A stretch of DNA of 64,000 nucleotides from JBHFEI01 sp041928815 (GTDB lineage Bacteria > Pseudomonadota > Alphaproteobacteria > Rhizobiales > Rhizobiaceae). The position numbers and the translations under genes were made by a program. How positions within the stretch are numbered: the first letter of the stretch is position 1; each line of letters begins with the position of its first letter. Below, piece by piece: positions 58,894-64,000 of the stretch. The notes below the pieces were generated by a model, which was not told the origin of the DNA, made no database searches, and saw nothing but the letters and a program-made list of their open reading frames with translations. The DNA is taken from the NCBI RefSeq assembly GCF_041928815.1, contig NZ_JBHFEI010000007.1, positions 186,001-250,000 on the forward strand. The letters run 5' to 3'.

Positions 58894-59999
58894 TCGACGT
58901 CCTCCTCGTCCTCAACACCGGATCGTCCAGCCTGAAGTTCGAGGTCTTCGCCTACCGGACCCTCGACCGCCTGATCAAGGGCAAGGTGACCGGCATCGGC
59001 ACCGGGGCACGGCTGACGGCCGTCGTCGAGGAGAGCGGCGCCCGCATCGACCGCGCGCTCGAATCTGCCGGCCACGACACCGCCCTCGGCGCCGTGATCG
59101 CGTTGATCGACCGCCATGACGACGGCTGGCGCATGGTGGCGAGCGTGCACCGCATCGTCCATGGCGGGGCCGATTTCGTCGCTCCGGTCATCGTCACGCC
59201 CGGGATCCGCGCGGCCCTCGAACGGCTGGTGCCGCTCGCGCCGCTGCACCAGCCCTACAATCTCGCCGGCATCTCGGCTGCCGGCCGGCTCGCCGAGGCG
59301 CCGTCGATCGCCTGTTTCGACACGGCCTTCCATGCCGGCCACGCGCCCATCTTCCAGGTTTTCGCGGTGGAACGGGCGCTGCGCGACCGCGGCATCCGCC
59401 GCTACGGCTTCCACGGCCTTTCCTATGACTGGATCGCAAGGGTTCTTAAGCGCGACCATCCGGGGCTGGCGAAGGGGCGCCTCGTCGTCGGCCATCTCGG
59501 CAACGGCGCCAGCCTCTGCGCGCTTCGGGACGGTCGAAGCATCGACACGACGATGGGCATGACGGCGCTCGACGGAGTGCCGATGGGCAGCCGCCCCGGC
59601 GCGATCGATGCCGGCGCCGTCACCTTCATGATCCGCGAACTCGGCATGGATGTGCGCTCCGTCGAGGAAACGCTCTACGAGCGCTCCGGGCTGAAGGGCC
59701 TGTCGGGCATCAGCAACGACGTCAGGACACTTCTCGAAAGCGCGGATCCGCGCGCCGCCTTCGCGCTCGACCACTATGCGCTGAAGATCGCCCAGCAGGC
59801 GGCGATGATGGCGGTGTCGATGGGGGGAATGGACGGTTTCGTCTTCACCGGCGGCGTCGGCGAGAATGCCGCGCCGGTGCGCGGGGCGATCCTCGACCGA
59901 CTCGCCTTCCTCAGGCCCTTCGAGGTGCTGGTGATCCCGGCCAACGAGGAGCGGATGATGGCGATCCACGCGAAAGCCCTGCTTAAGGATCGCGGGTGA
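58890..59999 (+). CDS. ackA: acetate kinase-family enzyme
   Basis: 369 aa from GTG 58890, shorter than the usual 395-400. Actin-like kinase motifs: VLNTGSSSLKFEVF at the start, VHRIVHGGADF with the active-site His, HQPYNLAGI, CFDTAFHAGHAP, GFHGLSYDWIAR, VGHLGNGASLCAL, and the Arg in GVPMGSRPGAID. VFTGGVGENAAPVRGAI closes the nucleotide site. It makes ATP and acetate from acetyl phosphate, or the reverse. It is translationally coupled to pta. Propionate or butyrate use is possible. Confidence 0.93.
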   Translation: MIDVLLVLNTGSSSLKFEVFAYRTLDRLIKGKVTGIGTGARLTAVVEESGARIDRALESAGHDTALGAVIALIDRHDDGWRMVASVHRIVHGGADFVAPVIVTPGIRAALERLVPLAPLHQPYNLAGISAAGRLAEAPSIACFDTAFHAGHAPIFQVFAVERALRDRGIRRYGFHGLSYDWIARVLKRDHPGLAKGRLVVGHLGNGASLCALRDGRSIDTTMGMTALDGVPMGSRPGAIDAGAVTFMIRELGMDVRSVEETLYERSGLKGLSGISNDVRTLLESADPRAAFALDHYALKIAQQAAMMAVSMGGMDGFVFTGGVGENAAPVRGAILDRLAFLRPFEVLVIPANEERMMAIHAKALLKDRG

Positions 60000-60412
60000 A
60001 GGGCGCAACCGTCGGTCTGCCCGACAACCGGGCGCTCGCCCGAGGCCGCACCGAGGCACATGGAACCCGACTTTCCGCGATTTTGGACCACCGAAGGGTA
60101 CATTTTCTTTTCGAGGCGCCGGACCCGGCCGGGCCGGCGCCGCTGCGCCAACTGGCGAGACGACGGGCCGGAGCTTCTTTTGCCGCTCTCTGACCGGGAG
60201 AACGGCTCCGCCCGGGCGCGCGGATCAGGCGTCTCAAAACCCGGCTGAAAACGAAATTATATTCCTTATAGATTCCATGGAAAATCCCGTATCCTCGGCC
60301 ATCCGTACCGGCGCGGCGAAGGACGCGCAGCGATCCGGTCCGATGCGGCGGGATCCCTGCCGTTTTTCCCATGCGCGCGGGTGCGCCCGCCGGTGCCACC
60401 ACAGGATCAGAC
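60000..60412 (+). promoter_or_regulatory. leader of the sulfonate operon with an AT-rich element
   Basis: 413 bases without a convincing gene. The stretch 60248-60292 is AT-rich and contains TTATATTCC, TTATAGATTCC and the palindrome TTCCATGGAA (60275-60284). In sulfonate genes such motifs often mark CysB/Cbl-type LysR activation, but no consensus can be proved here. CAGGATCAG precedes ATG 60413. Confidence 0.4.
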
Positions 60413-61582
60413 ATGTCGACCTCCGCAAAGCCCCTGGATTTCCTCTGGTTCATTCCTTCCTCCGGAGATGGCTCCTATCTCGGTTCCGACGATCTCAGCC
60501 GGCCGGTCGATCCCGGCTATTTCCGCGAGATCGCCCAGGCCGTCGACCGGCTCGGCTATTCGGGCGTGCTGATCCCGACCGGGGCTGCCTGCGAGGAATC
60601 CTTCATTCTCGCGGCCAATCTCGCCGCCGTGACGGAAAAGCTGAAATTCCTCGTCGCCATCCGGCCGGGCACCGCCTCGCCCGCCTACTACGCCCGGCTT
60701 GCCTCGACGCTCGATCGCGTCTCCAACGGACGCCTGCTGCTCAACATCGTCGTCGGCGGCAGCGCGCAGGAGCTCGCCGGCGACGGCATCTTCCTCGCCC
60801 ATGACGAGCGCTACGACCATGCCGACGAATTCTTCCAGGTGTTCAACAGCCTGATCACCACCGGCAAGGCCGATCTCGACGGCAAGCACATCAAGGCGCA
60901 TGGCGCCCGGCTGGTGCTGCCGCCGGTGCAGGAGCCGAGCCCGCCGCTCTATTTCGGCGGCTCGTCCGACGCGGCGATCGATTTTTCCGGCGGCATCATC
61001 GACAAGTACCTGACCTGGGGCGAACCGCCGGCGCAGGTGGCGGAGAAGATCGCCAAGGTGCGCGAGGCCGCTGCCGCCCATGGCCGGACGGTGACCTTCG
61101 GCATCCGCCTGCATTTCATCGTCCGCGAGACCGACGAGGAAGCCTGGGAGGCGGCCGACCGGCTGATCTCGAAGCTCTCCGACGAGACGATCGCCGCCGC
61201 CCAGGCCGTCTTCGCCAAACAGTCGGACTCGGTCGGCCAGGCACGCATGGTCGCCCTGCATGGCGGGCGCCGCGACAGGCTGGAAGTCTCGCCCAATCTC
61301 TGGGCCGGGATCGGACTGGTGCGCTCCGGCGCCGGCACCGCGCTGGTCGGCTCGCCGACGACGGTCGCCGCCCGGCTGAAGGAATACCAGGACCTCGGCA
61401 TCGATACCGTGATCGCGTCGGGCTATCCGCATCTCGAGGAGGCCTACCGGGTGCAGGAGCTGCTCTTCCCCGTGCTCGGCATCGACGGCCCGCGCAATGA
61501 GATCCGTTCGAGCTTCGGCGAGCGCCAGGTCTTCGGCGGCGGCGGCCATGGCGGGAATGTCCGCCTCGCCTCCGGCTCCTGA
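60413..61582 (+). CDS. ssuD: FMNH2-dependent alkanesulfonate monooxygenase SsuD
   Basis: 389 aa, bacterial luciferase fold. Family features: FLWFIPSSGDGSYLG, AVDRLGYSGVLIPTGAACEESFILAANLAAVT, FLVAIRPGTASPAYYARLASTLDRVSNGRLLLNIVVGG, ERYDHADEFFQVF and PLYFGGSSDAAIDF. It cleaves C1 to longer alkanesulfonates to aldehyde and sulfite using FMNH2 from a reductase (SsuE, not in the window). It precedes ssuACB, a different order from the E. coli ssuEADCB, and has its own terminator, so it can be expressed apart from the transporter. Confidence 0.95.
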   Translation: MSTSAKPLDFLWFIPSSGDGSYLGSDDLSRPVDPGYFREIAQAVDRLGYSGVLIPTGAACEESFILAANLAAVTEKLKFLVAIRPGTASPAYYARLASTLDRVSNGRLLLNIVVGGSAQELAGDGIFLAHDERYDHADEFFQVFNSLITTGKADLDGKHIKAHGARLVLPPVQEPSPPLYFGGSSDAAIDFSGGIIDKYLTWGEPPAQVAEKIAKVREAAAAHGRTVTFGIRLHFIVRETDEEAWEAADRLISKLSDETIAAAQAVFAKQSDSVGQARMVALHGGRRDRLEVSPNLWAGIGLVRSGAGTALVGSPTTVAARLKEYQDLGIDTVIASGYPHLEEAYRVQELLFPVLGIDGPRNEIRSSFGERQVFGGGGHGGNVRLASGS

Positions 61583-61603
61583 CGCGCACGCGTCGTCCCG
61601 GAT

Positions 61604-61635
61604 GCCATGCGGGCAATGAAAATTCCCCGCATGGC
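61604..61635 (+). terminator. hairpin after ssuD
   Basis: Ten-base arms GCCATGCGGG (61604-61613) and CCCGCATGGC (61626-61635) pair perfectly around a 12-base AT-rich loop, followed by CGATTTCT. Termination may be incomplete. Confidence 0.6.
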
Positions 61636-61750
61636 CGATTTCTAGGACAGATTTTCTACCGAAGAAATTTATTCTATCTATTATATCGATATTAGCAAAC
61701 GAGAGAGCGGCGTCCCATGCCGCCCGGGAACCCTCAGGAGCGACAACCGC
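61636..61750 (+). promoter_or_regulatory. AT-rich promoter region of ssuACB
   Basis: 61640-61700 is strongly AT-rich, with AGAAATTTATTCT (inverted AGAA/TTCT) and CTATTATATCG. It resembles the AT-rich element before ssuD, suggesting control by the same LysR-type sulfur regulator. A good ribosome site (CAGGAGCG) precedes ATG 61751. Confidence 0.45.
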
Positions 61751-62704
61751 ATGCGCATCACCAGACGCGTCTTCACCACCGTCCTCTCCGGCGCGCTCGT
61801 CGTGCCGCTCACCGGCTTCAACCCGGCGCGGGCCAGCGACAAGGTCATCCGCATCGGCTACCAGAAATACGGCACGCTGGTGCTGCTGAAGGGCAAGGGC
61901 CTGCTGGAAGAGAAGCTGGAAACGATCGGCTACGCCGTCGAATGGACCGAATTTCCGGCCGGTCCCCAGCTTCTGGAGGCGCTGAACGTCGGGGCCGTCG
62001 ATTTCGGCTCGACCGGCGAGACGCCGCCGATCTTCGCCCAGGCCGCCGGCGCGCCGCTCGTCTATGTCGCCCACGAGCCGCCGGCCCCGCGCGGCGAGGC
62101 GATCCTCGTGCCGAAGGACAGCGCCATCCAGACGGTGGCGGACCTCAAGGGCAAGACGGTGGCGCTGAACAAGGGGTCCAACGTCCACTACCTTCTCGTC
62201 AAGGCGCTGGAAGAGGCGGGCCTTGCCTATTCCGACGTCAAGACCGCCTTCCTGCCGCCGGCCGACGGTCGCGCCGCCTTCGAGCAGGGCGCCGTCGACG
62301 CCTGGGTGATCTGGGATCCGTTCCAGGCCGCCGCCGAGGTGGCGATCGAGGCCCGCACGCTGCGCAACGGCGAGGGCATCGTACCGAACCACCAGTTCTA
62401 CCTCAGCGCCCGCACTTTCGTCGATGAGAACGGCGCGGCGCTCGACGTCGTCGTCGAGGCGATCGGCGAGATCGACACCTGGACGAAGGCGAACACCGCC
62501 GCCGCCGCCGCCGAGCTCTCGCCCTCCGTCGGGATCCCCGAGGATGTGCTGGCGATCGCGCTGGAGCGCCAGTCCTACGGCGTCAAGGCGATCGACGAGG
62601 CCGTCGTCAAGCAGCAGCAGGCGATCGCCGACGTCTTCCACGAACTCGGCCTGATCCCGTCCTCGATCAGCATCGCGGATGCCGTGCGCAAGGGCGGTGC
62701 CTGA
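61751..62704 (+). CDS. ssuA: aliphatic sulfonate-binding protein SsuA
   Basis: 317 aa. The signal region (MRITRRVFTTVLSGALVVPLTGFNPARA) is cleaved before SDKVIRIGYQKYGTLVLLKGKG. The NrtA/SsuA fold is clear: EWTEFPAGPQLLEALNVGAVDFGSTGETPPIFAQAAGAPLVYV, VADLKGKTVALNKGSNVHYLLVKALEEAGL and AVDAWVIWDPFQAAAEV. It binds alkanesulfonates in the periplasm. Its stop overlaps the ssuC start (TGATG). Confidence 0.94.
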   Translation: MRITRRVFTTVLSGALVVPLTGFNPARASDKVIRIGYQKYGTLVLLKGKGLLEEKLETIGYAVEWTEFPAGPQLLEALNVGAVDFGSTGETPPIFAQAAGAPLVYVAHEPPAPRGEAILVPKDSAIQTVADLKGKTVALNKGSNVHYLLVKALEEAGLAYSDVKTAFLPPADGRAAFEQGAVDAWVIWDPFQAAAEVAIEARTLRNGEGIVPNHQFYLSARTFVDENGAALDVVVEAIGEIDTWTKANTAAAAAELSPSVGIPEDVLAIALERQSYGVKAIDEAVVKQQQAIADVFHELGLIPSSISIADAVRKGGA

Positions 62705-63543
62705 TGACCGACCTGCCGCTCGCAGGCTTCCGGCAAGGCGAGGCCAGCCGCCGCCCGAACCTCCGGGCGGCGCTCGGCCGTCTGGCGCCCTGGGCGCTGC
62801 CGGTTCTGTTGCTCGTCGCCTGGGAGGTCGCCGCCCGCAGCGGCCTCGTCACCGCGCGGCTGATGCCGGCGCCGACGACGGTCGCCGCCTCGTTCTGGCG
62901 GGTGCTGACCGACGGCTCGCTCTTCTACCATACGCTCGCCTCGACCGAGCGCGCGCTGATCGGCCTTGTGATCGGCGGCGGCGTCGGCTTCGTTCTCGGC
63001 GTCGTCAATGGCCTGTGGCGGCCGGCGGAGACCGCGCTCGACAGCACGCTGCAGATGATCCGCAACATCCCGCATCTCGCGCTGATCCCGCTCGTCATTC
63101 TCTGGTTCGGGATCGGCGAGACGGCGAAGATCTTCCTCGTCGTCATCGGCGTCTTCTTCCCGATCTACGTCAACACCTTCCACGGCGTGCGCACCATCGA
63201 CCCGCAGCTCGTCGAGATGGCGCGGGTCTACGGCCTCGACCGCAAGGCGCTGATCCTGCGCATCATCCTGCCCGGCGCGCTGCCCTCGATGCTGGTCGGC
63301 CTGCGCTACGCGCTCGGCCTTATGTGGCTGACCCTGATCGTCGCCGAGACGATCTCCGCCACCAACGGTCTCGGCTACATGACGATGAACGCGCGCGAAT
63401 TCCTCCAGACCGACGTCGTGCTGCTCGGCATCATCGTCTACGCCCTGCTCGGCAAGGTCGCAGACATGGCGACCCGGGCGATCGAGCGGCGGGCGCTGAC
63501 CTGGCATCCGGCCTATCAGGGCGGAAAGGGCGATACCCCATGA
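62704..63543 (+). CDS. ssuC: sulfonate ABC transporter permease SsuC
   Basis: 279 aa, six helices. Typical features: PWALPVLLLVAWEVAARSGLV, MPAPTTVAASFWRVL, the EAA loop EMARVYGLDRKALILRIILPGALPSMLVGLRYALGLMWLTLIVAET and the terminal LLGIIVYALLGKVADMATRAIER. It forms the channel for the ligand of SsuA. It overlaps ssuA by one base and ssuB by four. Confidence 0.94.
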   Translation: MTDLPLAGFRQGEASRRPNLRAALGRLAPWALPVLLLVAWEVAARSGLVTARLMPAPTTVAASFWRVLTDGSLFYHTLASTERALIGLVIGGGVGFVLGVVNGLWRPAETALDSTLQMIRNIPHLALIPLVILWFGIGETAKIFLVVIGVFFPIYVNTFHGVRTIDPQLVEMARVYGLDRKALILRIILPGALPSMLVGLRYALGLMWLTLIVAETISATNGLGYMTMNAREFLQTDVVLLGIIVYALLGKVADMATRAIERRALTWHPAYQGGKGDTP

Positions 63544-64000
63544 CGCTGGCATTCCCGGCCGAGCCGACGGCGCGACACGGCGGCATGCCGATTTCGCTCA
63601 CCCGCGTCGACAAGAGTTTTGGCGCGCTCAAAGTATTGTCGGGCTTCGGCCTCCAGGTCCCGGCAGGGCAGTTCATCGCCGTCGTTGGCCGCTCCGGCGG
63701 GGGAAAGTCGACGCTGCTGCGCCTCGTCGCCGGCCTCGACCAGCCGAATGCGGGCCGCGTCGAGATCGGCGGACGGCCGGTCGCGGGCCTGACGCCGGAC
63801 GTCCGCCTGCTCTTCCAGGAGGCACGCCTCGTGCCGTGGCAGCGCGTCGTCGAGAATGTCGGCATCGCCCGCGGGCCCGGATGGAAGGAAAAGGCCGAGG
63901 CCGCCTTGCGCGATGTCGGCCTCGAGGGGCGCGGCGGCGACTGGCCGAGCGTGCTCTCCGGCGGCCAGAAGCAGAGGGTGGCGCTCGCCCGGGCCCTGGT
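63540..64000 (+). CDS. ssuB: sulfonate ABC transporter ATPase SsuB (cut by window end)
   Basis: 153 codons before the right edge. Walker A is VVGRSGGGKSTLLRLVAGLDQ, the Q-loop LLFQEARLVPWQRVVENVG, and the signature LSGGQKQRVALARAL is reached just before the end; Walker B lies beyond. The Q-loop phrase is typical of SsuB/NrtD/TauB. Start in an ATGA overlap with ssuC. It completes the sulfonate importer. Confidence 0.94.
   Translation, partial: MTLAFPAEPTARHGGMPISLTRVDKSFGALKVLSGFGLQVPAGQFIAVVGRSGGGKSTLLRLVAGLDQPNAGRVEIGGRPVAGLTPDVRLLFQEARLVPWQRVVENVGIARGPGWKEKAEAALRDVGLEGRGGDWPSVLSGGQKQRVALARAL

Overview
The window is GC-rich (mid-60s percent by eye) and densely packed. Codon use, CTTGAC-type promoters, and the many binding-protein-dependent transporters point to an alphaproteobacterium of the Rhizobiales, probably Rhizobiaceae (Rhizobium/Ensifer/Shinella-like). 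A chromid or megaplasmid is plausible from the content, but no replication genes are seen. I found no tRNA, rRNA, CRISPR array or complete insertion sequence.

Layout. (1) 1-5.6 kb: start of an oxidoreductase-like gene running off the left edge; a cobalamin-riboswitch-controlled BtuFCD-type ABC transporter co-transcribed with a methyltransferase (minus); a tyrosine recombinase. (2) 5.9-17 kb (plus): a carbohydrate/polyol ABC importer (binding protein, two permeases, a small membrane protein, two non-identical ATPases), a PfkB kinase, DhaK and DhaL, then a single 685-codon gene joining a SorC-type transcription regulator to a second complete DhaK domain. (3) 17.2-19.4 kb: katG. (4) 20-33.4 kb (minus): one long polyol/sugar operon with an AraM-like glycerol-1-phosphate dehydrogenase, a HAD phosphatase, a GlpD-family dehydrogenase, two FGGY kinases, a ribose-type ABC importer and a ThDP enzyme, divergent from a second SorC regulator. 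(5) 34.7-43.8 kb: a Gly/Tyr/His-rich secreted protein, a DctB/DctD two-component pair, a TerC membrane protein and a TctC-TctB-TctA-TctC tripartite carboxylate transporter. (6) 44-49.3 kb: TPP riboswitch and thiCOSGED. (7) 50.3-57.5 kb: a nucleoside/base-type ABC importer (BMP family) with an amidase and a CodA-like deaminase. (8) 58-60 kb: pta-ackA. (9) 60.4-64 kb: ssuD-ssuA-ssuC-ssuB, cut by the right edge.

How it works together. The window is a scavenging and catabolic region: six ABC importers and one TTT transporter, each coupled to enzymes for its likely substrate, plus vitamin acquisition (B12 import) and synthesis (thiamine), each under its own riboswitch. The two sugar/polyol operons carry paralogous SorC regulators and both follow the binding-protein gene with a stable intercistronic hairpin. 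The two most unusual things are in region 2. The SorC-DhaK fusion keeps the kinase residues equivalent to E. coli DhaK His56, Asp109 and His218. The ATPase pair has complementary motif losses: combined as a heterodimer it predicts one canonical and one degenerate ATP site, which is unusual for a sugar importer.
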